A DNA stretch of 64,000 nucleotides from Allium sativum (GCA_030737875.1 CM060912.1:462276310-462340309), one strand, 5' to 3'; positions 47,966 to 59,689 are shown, counted from the first letter of the stretch. The notes: generated by a model from the letters alone, not told the origin. Program-made: numbers and translations.

Positions 47966-48733
47966 TAAGTGGAAAGCCTTAAAAAAATTGGGTGCATGAT
48001 GGTTAAACATGTGTTTAAGCACCAAATCATGATGATTAGTTGTCTAATGGTACAGGATTGGCGTAGGCCTTAAGTCTTGCTTTTCCCACAATCCCAGCAT
48101 ATTTTATAAATATACATACTATAATATGGTCTAGTTTTATGGGGATGCTCTCGTTTTAGGGTCCCCTACATGAACAATGTATTGATTAACCAGAACAAAC
48201 GGCTGTAAAAAGCATAAGACACTCAAATCAATTCGCAACACTTGATCGTTGGTTTAGAAGGTGCATGAGTATCAAATTATTTTTATCCAACAAACGTGCC
48301 GAAAGTTAAGGACACGGTAGATCCAATGTTGCATCACATCACTTGTTGTTGAAAATATAAGTACCACATCGAAAAATATTCAACTGAAATCCTGGATAAA
48401 TACTAAAAGGTTATAATTCACATTAATCAATTGATTTTGTAAACAAACTAAGTAACTATTTAAACTATAAAATGCCAACACTTGCTAAATGTCCAAGATC
48501 AAAATAAAACCATAAATTTTATATGACTTTCAAATATCCGAATTCGAAAAGATTTTATTTAAAACACCAATTAAACAAGAAAATACCATTTATTTTTTAT
48601 GTTAAATTCATTTTTTCAAATTAGCCTTCTTTCATAATATGTGCATTTTTGTAAGATCAAACAATTAAAACGGAAAAGAGCAAACCAACCACAATTAACA
48701 CTGACCATTCAAGACATGGTATGCCTAGCGGCT

Positions 48734-48822
<89 letters not shown>

Positions 48823-49267
48823 GCAATCACCATGCGCCTCTATTTATTTAATTTAACGTATTGACAATCGCTCAGTCGGCATGACACGTTCCCAGAGAAT
48901 CAAATCTTTTGGTTAATGCGTTAACCGAGGATTAAACAAAGAAAAGTTAATTAATCTTTGATGATTTAAGTGGCAATGACAGATTCAAATAGTTGGAATA
49001 TGGGAAGCACAACACTGCGGTGTCTTGGATAAGCACGTCACTGCTCTTCATTTTTAATTTCAATTTGCCTGCGTACGGGTCTTAATTACTTAGTTTAGTT
49101 AACGATAATAGTTGGCCTTGGCAAAGCCAAAGACCATGCGTCCCATGTGATATGGAATCAAAATGCACATCATATCATTCAAGTTCTTCTTGTATTCTAC
49201 TATTTTGGATTAAGATTAAGATACTTTCTCTAGGGCCGTAGGAAGATGTAATGCTTTGGATAACCAT
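47578..49267. other. Intergenic DNA with simple repeats
   Basis: Holds a T run (47936-47961) and a long (TA)n tract (about 48739-48822), which creates the odd repetitive ORF at 48641-48856. No gene is recognised. Confidence 0.5.
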
Positions 49268-49400
49268 GGGTGCATTTGCGGGGAACGATAACGGAGTATC
49301 AGAGTGTGACATTTGAACGTGATATGCTATTGAACGGAAAATGCGTTTTTTGCTGCGAACGAGTTATTTGAACGGAGTATTTATTTGTTAATTTATTTAG
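49268..49400. mobile_element. Possible DNA-transposon terminus (same family as 63358-63510)
   Basis: GGGTGCATTTGCGGGGAACG followed by repeated GA(A/G)CG..GTAT(T/C) words. Aligned by eye it resembles 63358-63510, which begins GGGTCCGTTCTTAACC. PIF/Harbinger-like is a guess, and no target duplication could be confirmed. Confidence 0.3.
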
Positions 49401-49589
49401 TTTGAATTAATTTATGCGTTTAATTTTAATTTATGTTTCTTACGTGAATGACAACATTGTAATATTAGTCTCACATTGTCAAAATATTAAAAGTAGCGTG
49501 GTATATATACGAGTATGCAAACTATAGACACAATTGAAATAAAATTAAATGGACTTGAATAAACATAAGGTTTGATATGTACACATATA

Positions 49590-50328
49590 TGTAGGAAAAC
49601 AATGGTTGAGTCGCGGACTAGGTCGCTTTCTTGAAGACGATTCGGCGATCTGGTCGGTGGTGCAAAACCAGTTCGTACTTCCGTCGCCGCTTCTAGGATA
49701 AAACAACCTCTCTAAAATAAATAACCGATTTGCTTTGCACAACAAATCAGTGCAGATTTGCGCTTTCGAATTTAACTGCTCGAAAATTTCTGAAAGAATA
49801 TATTTAATGGCGGAGGAAGAAAAAGTAGAATTTTTTCTGTAGTAATATCGTCTACAACTGAAGATAATATATAGACGTGATTAGGGTTAATCGAAAATAC
49901 TGGGTAGAGAAAGAAAAATAGGATCTGCTGAAAATACTGGGTCAAGAGTTTACCGCTTCATAAATAAAGGTCGGCTCAGAAATATTTTCTGTATTTAAAA
50001 AATAGTTCGAAAAACGCAGTGTTTTCTGGACAAAAAATATAAGTGTCTACACCACAAAGCCAAGGCCCAAGCCCGAACCCGAACCCGAACCAAACCGGGC
50101 CGGGTCGAGTCGAGTCGGTCGCGCACGCGTGTGTGGTGGTCATGATGCATGGTCTCCCTCCTCACAACAAAGCATGTATTGGGAGCCCAAGGCCCCAACA
50201 AGATTTCTTAGAAACAAATATAAATACTTGCCTCTTCCATATAATCCCATGATGTGGGACTATTCACATAAGAGAGCCATTCATACACTTATCTCAATAT
50301 TTTAATAATTCACATAAAATTTCCAACA
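49590..50328 (-). repeat. 3' LTR of a decayed copia element (739 bp)
   Basis: On the minus strand it begins TGTTGGAAATTTTATG (50328) and ends TTTTCCTACA (49590). It is preceded on that strand by a polypurine tract (CAAGTGGGGGAT) at 50329-50340, a classic copia arrangement. The GC-rich middle (50070-50130) is unusual for the neighbourhood. Confidence 0.8.
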
Positions 50329-53300
50329 ATCCCCCACTTGAATTTTTAAAATATTATCGAGAAGTTTCTAAAAACATAAGATTGTGCATAAACAAAGGTG
50401 TCATCCGACTTGAACCTTTGCGTAGTGAATAAGATTCAGTTTTTACTAGAGTGACACGTAGTCTTGAACTCTATTCCTGACATCAAACCACACACAATCT
50501 TTTCTATAGTGCAATCAAATAAGCCCGTGCGTTTATGGTCATGCACGTCTATCCTAGTTTAGTGAACGCTCTAGAAGTTTTGCCCAAAACTTCATAGGAA
50601 ACGGCCACATTTCCACATTCACAAAGGTGAGTCTATCAAGAGCACTTCTGAAGGTAGGTACTCCACTCCAAATAGAGTATAGATCTCATTAAGAGTTTTT
50701 ATTAACTCATCCTCTAATCACTTCAGGAATACATGCTTCTTAATCTAAAATTTAGCATGTTCATCTACTATCACTACACAACTTGTTTTTACCCATTGAA
50801 CCTAGTTCCTGGGATCTCCAGTCATTTAGGTCGGGTTACCATTGTGCGTGATTCCACAATCACAAGCCAATAGTCCCATTCTTTTAGAATTATTAAGGAC
50901 TTTCTTTTTGGACAGTCCTTTCGTCAAAGGTTCTCCCAAATTATCATCACCTTATATGTGATGTTCTCTAACAATACTGTGCATACGACTGTCATTTCTT
51001 ACCGTTGTAATATCGGTTATGTTTTTCTTTCAATAGTCGTCAAATTTTTCATCACTATATATGTGATGTTCTTTTACAGTATTGTGCTTACGACGTCGTC
51101 TTTTACCGTTGTAATAACGGTTCTATACTTTTTGCAATAGCCGCGGTACTATCGCAATCGATTGCACCACTGATGTCGGTTTTTCCCTTATGGAGATCTC
51201 AGCTAGCAGATTTCTTTAGTTCTCTGCTTCTTCACTAGCTGTGGCTAGTGTTATTATCTCAGTCACTATAGTATACTGAGTCAAGATATTCTGTTTCTTA
51301 GATTTCCCAAAAAACAGTTCTTCCAGCAATGCTAAATATATAGCCACTGTTTGCAATAGAATCATCAGATAAAGTATTCCAGTCTGTATCAGAATATCCT
51401 TCAAGTACAATTGAAAACTTTTCATAATGTAATCCAAGATTCATAGTTTATTTTAGGTATCTTATGACCCTCTCAATAGCATGTTAATGCTCTATACTAG
51501 ATCTACTGGTAAACTTGCACAATAATCCCATGACATAGGCAATGTCAGGTCTAGTACAATCAGTGGCATCCCGAGGATTGCCAATGATGCTCTCATAATC
51601 AGACTGTTTTACACCCTCACCAGTGTTCTTAAATAACTTTACACTAGGATCATATGTTGTACATGCAAGTTTACAGTCAATATAATTGTATTTCTTTAGA
51701 GTCTTCTCAGTTTAATGGGATTGATCCAAAGAAAATCCCCTTTTTGACCTAGTAATCTTAATATCAGGGATTACACTCGCTTCACCTAGATCTTTCATAT
51801 TAAAATTGACACTTAATAAAGATTTGACTGAATTTATGGCATGAATGTTTGACCCAAAGATGAGTAGGTCATCTACATAAAGGCATATAATAGTGCAAAT
51901 GTCATTCTTAGATTTGTAATAAATGCATTTGTCACTTTTATTAACTTCAAAACCATGTGAAGTGATTAATTATCAAATTTTTCATGCCATTGTATAGATA
52001 CTTGTTTTAAACCATATAATGATTTATCTAATTTGCATACTTTATGTTCTTGACCATGTACTACAAATCCTTCAGGCTGGTCCATATAAATTTCTTCTTC
52101 TAATTCACCGTTTAAAAATGTGGTTTTTACATCCATTTGGTGTATTCGTAAATTATGAATAGAAGCAAGTGAGATTAATACCCAAATAATTGTAATTCTA
52201 GTTACTGGTGAAAAAGTGTCAAAGAAACCTATTTTTTTTCTTAAATCCTTTAGCTACTAGTCATGTTTTATATTTATCAATAGTGCCATCAAGTTTAAAT
52301 TTTTAAGAACCCATTTACAGCCTATAGATTTACAACGGGGGTAAATCTACCAAATGCCAAGTCTTATTGGATTCCAGAGAATCCATCACATCATTTATAG
52401 CCTCTTGCCAAAAAATTGGCATCTAAAGAAGGTAAGGCCTCTTGGAGGTTTAAAGGATCCTCCTCTATAGTAAAAACACAAAAATCCGGACCAAAGTCTT
52501 TTACAGTTCTCGTTCTTTTACTTCTTCTAGGTTCAACTTCAGAATTTTCATTAAATTCTGTTCTTAAAGGCATACTAGAAGTGCCCCCACTATTCCTTAA
52601 TTTTTAAAAAAAAAAAATTCATAACAATCGACACCATTTGTTTCAATTATATTATGTGTATTTAGGTCATAAAAAAACTGTATGCTTTGCTATTAATAAC
52701 ATAGCCTATAAATACACATTCATATGCTCTACTAGCCAATTTTATTATCTTAGGGTTTGGAGCGCAAACATATGTTAAACAAACCCAAATTCTAAAATAT
52801 GACACATTGGATTTATAATTCTTTTTAAAATTTCTTAAGGTGAAGTTTTATTTTTAGATTAAGGGATTCTAAATATAACATAGCATGCAGTCAATAAAAT
52901 ATCCCCCCACTAATGTTTTGCTGCACCGAAATTTAATAAAATGACAATTACTAATTCGGTAAAGGTCCTATTTTTTCAGCTTTACCATTCATTTCAGGTG
53001 AATAGGGTGGAGTTCTCTTATATGCAATATATCACATATAAAATCCAGAATAGAATTTGATTCGTATTCTGTTCCTCTATCACTATGTAGTCTCTTAATT
53101 TTCCTATTTGCTTGATTTCAATTTTGAATGTTTCAAACATATCAGATGCATCACATCTTTAAGAATCAATGTTTTTCCAATCATATGCTTTATTTTCATT
53201 ATTACCAGTCTCTACAGCTTAAGTGGTGTGAGGATCTCACAACGCACTTTCTGATCGTCAGCAACTGTGTATATTGTGAATATATCACGATCATAGTAAA

Positions 53301-53460
53301 CATGGCGAGAAACACCAATGTCCACCCACCAACCCTCTGATTCACCAACAAGGCGAATATCAGTAATCATAGCCGTCAGAGGCTCCTCAGTCAGGTTTGC
53401 CTGCGGTGCAGGGTCTGGCCTGTTCCGACACTTTTGTGCCATATGACCTGGTTTTCTAAA
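50329..53460 (-). pseudogene. Ty1/copia gag-pol remains
   Basis: Read on the minus strand in order: a CCHC-finger end of gag (MAQKCRN, about 53442) and the following EEPLTAMI; the protease region (GWWVDIGVSRHVYYDRDIF, where DTGAS has become DIGVS); an integrase tail (SRAYECVFIGYVINSKAY, about 52730-52675); the hinge before RT (RRSKRTRTVKDFGPDF, about 52525-52480); RT (GFVVHGQEHKVCKLDKSLYG near 52080-52020 and CLYVDDLLIFG near 51895-51865); and RNase H with KSKKQNIL and ATASEEAE (51310-51216). Stops and frameshifts separate the blocks. All domains are in copia order (integrase before RT). Confidence 0.85.
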
Positions 53461-53789
53461 TTTGTATTATAGAGTAACTGTCCAGAATCATTCATTTGGG
53501 TTGGTTGTTGCTGTCTTTTATGGTTTCCTTGCGGATTCCATTCTGTTATTTACTGGCCGGTTGTGGATGCTTACTATTTTAAATGTTCATATGTTTGAGA
53601 ATTTATATTTTCTCAATAGGAAAATATTCATAAACTCAGAGACTAACATAATTGAATCACAGAAAAAATTAATTTCTGCATTTTTACTTATCAGTCTTAA
53701 TAGATACTTAGAACTCAATCTCGATCTAAGTCAGAAAATCAAAATCTGCATAAGCATTCTTTACGCTATGTATCTCACAGAGGAAATCT

Positions 53790-54130
53790 CACAAAAGACA
53801 GTAATATCTAGCATTAGTTGCCTATTGGTAATGAAAACTTTGATTTTAATTCAGTATGGAACCATGTTCGGTCAAATTCTCTAATTTGGGATTGTACATG
53901 TGCTTCCAGAATGTCCTTAAACGCATTGCTGGTTTCAAAAAATAAGTTCACTACCAAAGATAAAATTATCACTTGGAATGTATCTACCGATCCTAAGTGT
54001 AATTTGTGCTCAATACCTTCTTGAAGACATAAAACTTCTTTATCTTAACTGCTCATATTCCAAGCAAATTTGGAACTATCTTAGGTGTAACTTGAAAATT
54101 CCTAGATCTAACAATTATGAGCAGTATCCT
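53790..54130 (+). pseudogene. LINE (L1-type) ORF2 C-terminal zinc-finger piece
   Basis: A plus-strand frame reads NKFTTKDKIITWNVSTDPKC NLC with the spacing of the zf-RVT domain that follows reverse transcriptase in plant L1-like LINEs (family pattern LPTKDRL..W....CVLC). A shifted frame continues LLYLNCSYSKQIWNYL, matching the HLFF.C.Y...W part. It lies in what was the gag region of the copia element. No RT or endonuclease domain and no poly(A) tail is seen. Confidence 0.6.
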
Positions 54131-54368
54131 GTTTAAAAATTGTCTACCATTCATGGTTCCATATTTGTTTTATTGCACATAATCAGCATAGAGAATAAAT
54201 CCCGTTAATAGAATGTACCTTCATGAAGTCTGATTCTCCAAGTGATTACTCCTTTTTATTATCCAACTTCTTCTACCACTTGTGGCAGAACTTTGTTGGA
54301 AAATAATGCAATGGTCCGGTTGCAATTTGATGAGCAGTCTCTCTAGCAGGTTCAATTTGTTCTGCTCG

Positions 54369-54536
54369 CCAATTCAAGCTCTTCACTATCCAATCATTTG
54401 TCGCGATGAATCATCATCGACAGCTACCATGGGGTCCAGATCTCCGACCTCTACCGTTGGCTCAAGGATCCAGATGCTGGTCAAGTTGACTGAATTTGTT
54501 CTTAAGCAGTGCGATTTGAGATTAGGTCGCTGAGAC
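54369..54536 (+). pseudogene. Prolyl oligopeptidase (S9A) N-terminal exon fragment
   Basis: Plus-strand frames read LHYPIICRDES and, after a small indel, SYHGVQISDLYRWLKDPDA, then after another indel EFVLKQCDL. These correspond to the conserved N-terminus of plant prolyl oligopeptidase (YP..RRDES..D.YHG..I.DPYRWLEDPD...V..FV..Q). The family cleaves short peptides after proline in the cytosol. Only this piece is present, without the propeller or catalytic domain. The two frameshifts and a stop make it a dead fragment. Confidence 0.7.
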
Positions 54537-54584
54537 TGAATGGGGCAGCAAACAAAGCCATTGTTTCATTTATCGTCTTCAAAT

Positions 54585-54626
54585 TGTTGGGAAACAATGG
54601 CTGAGTCGTGGACTAGGTCGCTTTCT
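54585..54626. repeat. 42-bp copy of a copia LTR end
   Basis: TGTTGGGAAACAATGGCTGA and the following GGACTAGGTCGCTTTCT match 49590-49631 in the same plus-strand orientation at all but a few positions, then similarity stops. It could be the truncated 5' LTR of the element ending at 49590, or a separate fragment. Confidence 0.5.
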
Positions 54627-55400
54627 CTCTTCCATCTCCATCTAATATTCAGCAAATTGTCAAAAAGAGAGAGAAGGAAATGCCCTCCTTTTTCTGGGTT
54701 CGTCTCCATGACACGATATGAGCTCCACGTGGATTTCAAGCGTGGTCGTTGGCGCTGGAAAACCGATTTCTTTTGTATTCAATTCCAATGATAGATCGAC
54801 GACTTCCTTCTTATCTTATTCCACTGCGGATCCTGATTTATCAGACAGTGAGTTCCATAATATTTTAATTTTTGTCTTTTCTTGCACATGTGCACTATTT
54901 AATTCCACATGTTGTGTGCAAAATATGAGAATGCAATTCAGGCATTTGGAAGCATTTATGATGCTGGATTATCGCATATAAAGCGACTGTGATAGTGTAA
55001 CCAAGTATTGGTATAAAATTGGTGTAATTAAATGTTGAAATGGGACGTCTCGAAGTGAAATAATTTCTTTGCGCTGTACTAGGTTTTTAGAATTTGAGCT
55101 TTAGGTTTAAGTGCTTATGTGGTAGATATTTAGGATTTTGGTAACGAAAGTGACTATGGGAAGAAATAAAATTCTTCATTTTATGCTGCGTGTAAGAGAG
55201 AAGGGACTTAGGCAGTATGTAGGAACACAAGGCCGCAAGTGGTTAAGTATGTGGATTGTTAAACCGTTGTGGTTAAAGAACTTATATCTATCGCTAAAAT
55301 TATAGTTTTGTATCCACATTATTTGCTCTACTACATGGTTTTGCTTTATGAGAATTAAGTGGACATGGTCTAACTATAATGTAACGTCTTATGCCTGACT
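54627..55400. other. Host-like DNA without identified gene
   Basis: Open frames around 54640-54980 (for example ISSVVVGAGKPISFVFNSND) have coding-like composition but match nothing I can name. The rest is AT-rich. Confidence 0.3.
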
Positions 55401-55637
55401 AACAAACGTGTTAAGCCTGATGTGGCTACGGTTCTTTTAACTGTACCCGAGGATGCATCAATCCATTGGAAGCAGACCCTTCGGTACTTTTATGACCCAT
55501 TAAAGGAGCAACAATATAAAGTTATAGAAGGTTCTAGAAATCTTTCTTGGAATCGGGCAAAACCAAGATTTGTGAACTTTCGCCTAGAATGCTCTTCTGA
55601 TGATCAGACTTTTCTAACAGAATTGGTTATGCTGTAG
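55401..55637 (+). pseudogene. Protein arginine methyltransferase (PRMT6-like) last-exon fragment
   Basis: The plus-strand frame reads KPDVATVLLTVPEDASI, HWKQTLRYFYDPL, VIEGSRNLSWNRAKPRF and LECSSDDQTF, ending at a stop after ELVML. This matches the C-terminal beta-barrel of plant class I PRMTs of the PRMT6 type, including the THW loop (here IHW). The family methylates arginines in histones and other proteins using SAM. The SAM-binding domain is absent and the flanks are non-coding, so it is a fragment. Confidence 0.7.
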
Positions 55638-55947
55638 TTTTGTTGAAGGCTCAAGATTTTAATTTTAGGTTTCTGACTATTGGTTTTGTTCATGGCAACT
55701 ATCGGATTCAATTTTCCCGATTAAAGGTTTATTGTCCCAAGTTCAGCATTTGTGGACTCAGTTTAAATATAAATACTTGATATGTTGATGAAGGTTACAT
55801 CTTCTACTTGATTATTTTCGCTACCATATTTAAAGGAAAATATTTGAAATAACTTTCTATTTTCTCATCAACTTATTTGCGAAATGCTTTGTAAATGAAC
55901 CTGAATAATCATATTGGCATATTGCATTGATCATTTCAAACTAAGGA

Positions 55948-56244
55948 ACCCTCACCAGGCCCGGCCTTGGGCCTTGGAGGGCAAGGAGGCCACCTAGGGC
56001 CTTGGACTGGAAGGGGGCCTCAAACCAAAAAATTTTGTATGTATATATCAGTTATTTCAGAATTTACAAAGCTGATGTTGGCCGAGTGGTAGAAGTGCAT
56101 GGCTAGTTATGTGGACGTCGCAATTTTCGAATCTCGGTGGTGCCACCTTAAAAGCATTTTGTTTTTTTCCCATCCTCACTTTTCCCCCTTCATGCTGATT
56201 TGGTCTAGGGCCTCTGACAGTTCAGGGCTGACCCTGACCCTCAC
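55948..56244. mobile_element. hAT MITE (281 bp) with 8-bp TSD
   Basis: The element 55956-56236 starts CAGGCCCGGCCTTGGGCC and on the reverse strand starts CAGGGTCAGCCCTGAACTG. The exact flank ACCCTCAC (55948-55955, 56237-56244) is an 8-bp target duplication. It contains a tRNA-like sequence in its centre, listed separately. Confidence 0.85.
56072..56145 (+). ncRNA. tRNA-like pol III promoter sequence within the hAT MITE
   Basis: TTGGCCGAGTGGTAGAAG fits box A, and 30 bp later TTTTCGAATCTC resembles box B (GGTTCGAATCC). The spacing is right for a tRNA or tRNA-derived SINE. The acceptor stem is not well formed, so it is unlikely to be a working tRNA gene. Confidence 0.45.
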
Positions 56245-56640
56245 CTAACAATGTAAGCTGAATTCAGTTGCATATGATATTTCAATAATGGAAAAGTTAA
56301 ATTAAATAATTTACTGTCACTATGATTATTATCGTTGTTATTAGCACTTCACTATAAGTCAATGCATATAGAGAGAGTGCATAATATTTACACGACGTAT
56401 ATTATTCTATATTTTAGTCACATTATTCCTTTTACTATAACCTTAACTAAGTGTTTAAATCTATCAATAATAATCACAGTCAGCAAATATTTTATTCCAT
56501 TTTTTAATATTATAAATCGTACAGATATTTTTATATGATAACACCAAAGTTCCCAAAAGAGTATTAGGAATGTCTTTTATCCTGTTATTCCGATTCGAAT
56601 TCAGTTTCACTTAGAATATTACAAAACATTCATCGGAAAG
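56245..56640. other. AT-rich DNA, nothing recognised
   Basis: No coding or repeat signal beyond short AT-rich frames. Confidence 0.4.
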
Positions 56641-56648
56641 ATGACGTG

Positions 56649-56844
56649 CAACTTCTTTGGCTTGATCAAATACTGTTTGGTATAATTTCATCAAATGCTC
56701 AGGAGAATGCATGTATTTTTTTCTACTGTTTGGTATAATTTCAGAACGTTATTAGACGAAAATATGACAGATGCAACTTCTTTGGCTTCATCAAACACTG
56801 TTTGGTATAATTTCATTAACTTCTTTGGCTTCATCGAAAACTCC
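56649..56844 (-). repeat. Local repeats around [13 protein letters not shown]
   Basis: The plus-strand word AACTTCTTTGGCTTCATC and the following TGTTTGGTATAATTTCAT occur fully near 56650 and 56774, with partial copies near 56721 and 56819. On the minus strand they encode variants of [14 protein letters not shown]. The unit nearest the pirin exon is fused to it through Val-Phe. The family is unknown. Confidence 0.6.
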
Positions 56845-59544
56845 TTTACCCTCTAGAACGTAGGCAAAGGAGTTCCATTTCAGTGGCAGTGGCAATAAAA
56901 CATGTGCAGGGTATCTTCTCTCGTGCGGTTTCAATTGCCGACTTGCATAAGCTACAACCCTACCGCCTTGCATCAATACGGCACCCAGTCCGGTACCACA
57001 GGCATCCGTGTATACCGTCATCTCTTCATCCCCCTTAGGAATGACTAACACTGGTGCGCTTGTCAACTTGTCCTTTAGACTTTTGAATGCATTCTTGCAC
57101 CTTTCATCCCAGACAAGAGCTTGATTCTTCTTGGTCAACTGGGTCAACGGTGCTGCTATCTTGGAGAAACCTTGGATAAACTTACGATAATATCCCGCTA
57201 ACCCCAAGAAACTTCTTACATCTGTTGCATTCTTGGGCGTAGGCCAATCCTGTACCGTAGCCACCTTTGCCGGGTCCACGGCAATACCATTCTCTGATAC
57301 AACATGGCCCAAGAACCTCACTTCCCTCTTCCAGAAGTGACACTTAGAAAACTTTGCTTTCAATTGGTGTCTTCTCAACACCTCCATCGCTACCCTTAAA
57401 TGTTCCTTGTGTTCCTCCTCTGTCCTCGAATAGACCAAAATATCATCAACGAACACAAGGACAAACTTATTCAACTGATCTCTGAATACCCTATTCATAA
57501 GATCCACAAAATATGCTGGGGCATTGGTCAGCCCGAATGGCATGACCAACCACTCATAAAACCCAGACGGCGTCCGAAATGCCGTTTTAGCTATACTCTC
57601 AGCTTCCACTCTAAGCTGATGAAAACCTGTCGCGAGATCCAACTGAGAAAATACTCTCGCGCCACTTAACTGATCGAACAAATCATCTATCCGCGGTAGA
57701 GGATACTTGTTCTTCCTCGTCACTTTATTCAATTCGCGGTAGTCTACACACAAACGAAGGGAACCATCCGCCTTGGTAGCAAACACAACTGGTGCTCCCC
57801 ATTCAGAAACACTCCTTCTGATAAATCCCTTCTTCAAAAGATCGCTGACTTGCACCTCGAGCTCTCGCTGCTCCCTTGGTGCCATACGACGAAGTGGCAT
57901 CACTATAGGTCTGGCATCCTTTACCAAATCAATACGAAACTCAATCTCTCGGTGTGGTGGAAGTCCGGTCACTTCTTCGAAAACATCCGGATACTGGCCA
58001 ACCACGGGCAAACCTGACAACTCACTATGCGGAATGTCGAGGGAGTTTAGAAAACTAGCCAATACCCCCTTACTGGGTAGACCACCAAACACTATCCTCC
58101 GCCCGTCACCCGCTCTAGCTGTCACCAACAAGCCCTCACAGTCTACCACCACCCCGTATTTTTGGAGCCAATCTACTCCCAAAATAATGCCAAACCCAGT
58201 AAAGCCCAAAACAAAGCAATCACAAACAAACATGCATCCATGACTCGATAAGACCACATTACGACAAATCATGCTAAGGCTAGTCGAACCACCAATCGGG
58301 TTCGTCACTACTAAAGGTCTATCGACAATCTCGGGCTCCAATCCCAACCTATCTACCAGGTCACTAGATATGAAAGAACTGGAAGCTCCGGTATCAAACA
58401 AAACTCTAACAGGAACATCATAAACAGAAAGCATACCTTGAATGACGACACTCTTTCCCTTCTCCGCCGCAGTTGGGGCATTCGACGAAGAAGGAATAGC
58501 ATTAAGAGCATATGCTTTCACCATTTGCTTTTCCTTAGGGGGCTGTGGACACTTGTCCTTGTGATGTCCCAATTGGCCACAATTGAAGCACTTCCTATCC
58601 GCTGGCTTGGCCCGACAATTACTAGCATAATGGCCCTTCTTACCACAGCTGAAGCACTCCACATCTTGCTTATTCTTTTTCTTCTGGCCATCCTTAGCCT
58701 GATTCTGCTTTCTCTTATTCTGGGAACCACCTTTGCCTCCACCACTTGCTTGTGGCTTTGGCTCATCTGCGGATGCAACTTCAGTCTTCGGCTTAGGGTA
58801 GAGACTTTCCGATCTTAACGCTTTCCCCACAATCGATTCAAACGTCTCATCGATGTGGTTAATAAGTTTTTCCCCCAAGTATTGATCCAAACCAGTTATG
58901 AATTTCTCATTCTTCTTCTCGGCAGTATCTATAAGAGATAACCCATATTTTGACAAAGTGTCAAATTCAGCAATATACTCCGAGACAGCCCTGCCATTCT
59001 GCTTGAGCTCTAAGAACTTCTTAAATAACATTGACTTCTGAGCAGCTGGAATGAACTTCTCACTAAAGCGAGCCTTAAACTGCTCCCAAGTAATCTGATC
59101 TTCGGGAGTAGCTGCCTTTATAGCATTCCACCAATTCATTGCCCGCCCTTGCAGCTGACGGGACGCTAGCCTCCTCTTCATCGCATCCTCGATACCCAAA
59201 TCCTCGAAGATACGTTCGCAACTATCCAACCAATCTTGAACATCCGTAGCCGACTCCGTTCCGTGGAACGGCTTCCCACCAAGGCTAGTATAATCCTTAT
59301 TCAGCTTGGCGAAGTCGACTCTTGGCGCCTGCACTATTGGACCACCACCATTTCCACCATTGGGAGCTGCCCTCTGAACATCCCTAAGCATCTCTCTCAT
59401 GAGGTCAGTAAACATCGTCCTCATGTCAGCAGCATTCCCATTATTGGCTCCCCTACCAGCACCTCTAGTGTCTCGGCTCATCGTCAATCTGAAAAAGGAA
59501 ACGATTAACGACTCCATAGTGGTGCTAGTGCAGTACGACTTCAT
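56791..59544 (-). CDS. Chromovirus gag-pol, 5' half: gag, protease, RT, start of RNase H
   Basis: An open 917-codon frame. The native start is probably Met22 (59481, MSRDTRGAG), since the first ATG gives an atypical leader. Gag spans about 70-250 ([20 protein letters not shown]). Two CCHC knuckles lie at 297-310 and 319-332. The protease motif is DTGASSSF (D384). RT spans about 545-740, with FVDD at 698-701 and MPFGLTNAP at 668-676. RNase H begins with YTDACG (D847) and is cut at residue 879; residues 880-902 are pirin and the rest is the local repeat. The complementary RNase H-integrase half is at 42082-43885 on the plus strand. No internal stop is present, as expected for a recent insertion. 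Confidence 0.96.
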   Translation of the reverse strand: MKSYCTSTTMESLIVSFFRLTMSRDTRGAGRGANNGNAADMRTMFTDLMREMLRDVQRAAPNGGNGGGPIVQAPRVDFAKLNKDYTSLGGKPFHGTESATDVQDWLDSCERIFEDLGIEDAMKRRLASRQLQGRAMNWWNAIKAATPEDQITWEQFKARFSEKFIPAAQKSMLFKKFLELKQNGRAVSEYIAEFDTLSKYGLSLIDTAEKKNEKFITGLDQYLGEKLINHIDETFESIVGKALRSESLYPKPKTEVASADEPKPQASGGGKGGSQNKRKQNQAKDGQKKKNKQDVECFSCGKKGHYASNCRAKPADRKCFNCGQLGHHKDKCPQPPKEKQMVKAYALNAIPSSSNAPTAAEKGKSVVIQGMLSVYDVPVRVLFDTGASSSFISSDLVDRLGLEPEIVDRPLVVTNPIGGSTSLSMICRNVVLSSHGCMFVCDCFVLGFTGFGIILGVDWLQKYGVVVDCEGLLVTARAGDGRRIVFGGLPSKGVLASFLNSLDIPHSELSGLPVVGQYPDVFEEVTGLPPHREIEFRIDLVKDARPIVMPLRRMAPREQRELEVQVSDLLKKGFIRRSVSEWGAPVVFATKADGSLRLCVDYRELNKVTRKNKYPLPRIDDLFDQLSGARVFSQLDLATGFHQLRVEAESIAKTAFRTPSGFYEWLVMPFGLTNAPAYFVDLMNRVFRDQLNKFVLVFVDDILVYSRTEEEHKEHLRVAMEVLRRHQLKAKFSKCHFWKREVRFLGHVVSENGIAVDPAKVATVQDWPTPKNATDVRSFLGLAGYYRKFIQGFSKIAAPLTQLTKKNQALVWDERCKNAFKSLKDKLTSAPVLVIPKGDEEMTVYTDACGTGLGAVLMQGGRVVAYASRQLKPHERRYPAHVLLPLPLKWNSFAYVLEGKGVFDEAKEVNEIIPNSV
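56836..56907 (-). pseudogene. Pirin exon continuation at the right inversion breakpoint
   Basis: On the minus strand, directly after the chromovirus RNase H sequence, the frame reads [11 protein letters not shown] and [13 protein letters not shown]. This matches the pirin cupin segment usually written as P..WNAFVYVLEGEGVFG. In the protein it belongs immediately after the Leu-Lys-Pro codons at 42074-42081, with about one residue missing. The two pieces were therefore one exon before the inversion. Downstream pirin exons were not found. Confidence 0.8.
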
Positions 59545-59689
59545 CCTTATACTACTAATAGTATATATATATATATATATAGCTTTTAAAAACCAAAGTA
59601 ATCACAAATACGCTCTCTCGTATACGTATATTATCTCTCCCTGATAACTTCCCTTGGTTAACTACGCAACCTAGAGCTCTGATACCAAG
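59545..59689 (-). promoter_or_regulatory. Chromovirus leader with primer-binding site
   Basis: On the minus strand the sequence next to the 5' LTR is TTGGTATCAGAGC (59676-59688), complementary to initiator tRNA-Met. A (TA)n tract lies at about 59561-59580, between the primer site and the gag start. Confidence 0.9.

Noticed and set aside
48641..48856. 71-codon ORF with an Ile-Tyr repeat
   Set aside because: Produced by a (TA)n microsatellite.
56072..56145. A functional tRNA gene
   Set aside because: Box A and B are present, but the acceptor and anticodon stems do not pair well and it lies inside a MITE.
57773..58818. 156- and 126-codon plus-strand ORFs
   Set aside because: They are antisense shadows of the gag-protease region of the minus-strand polyprotein.
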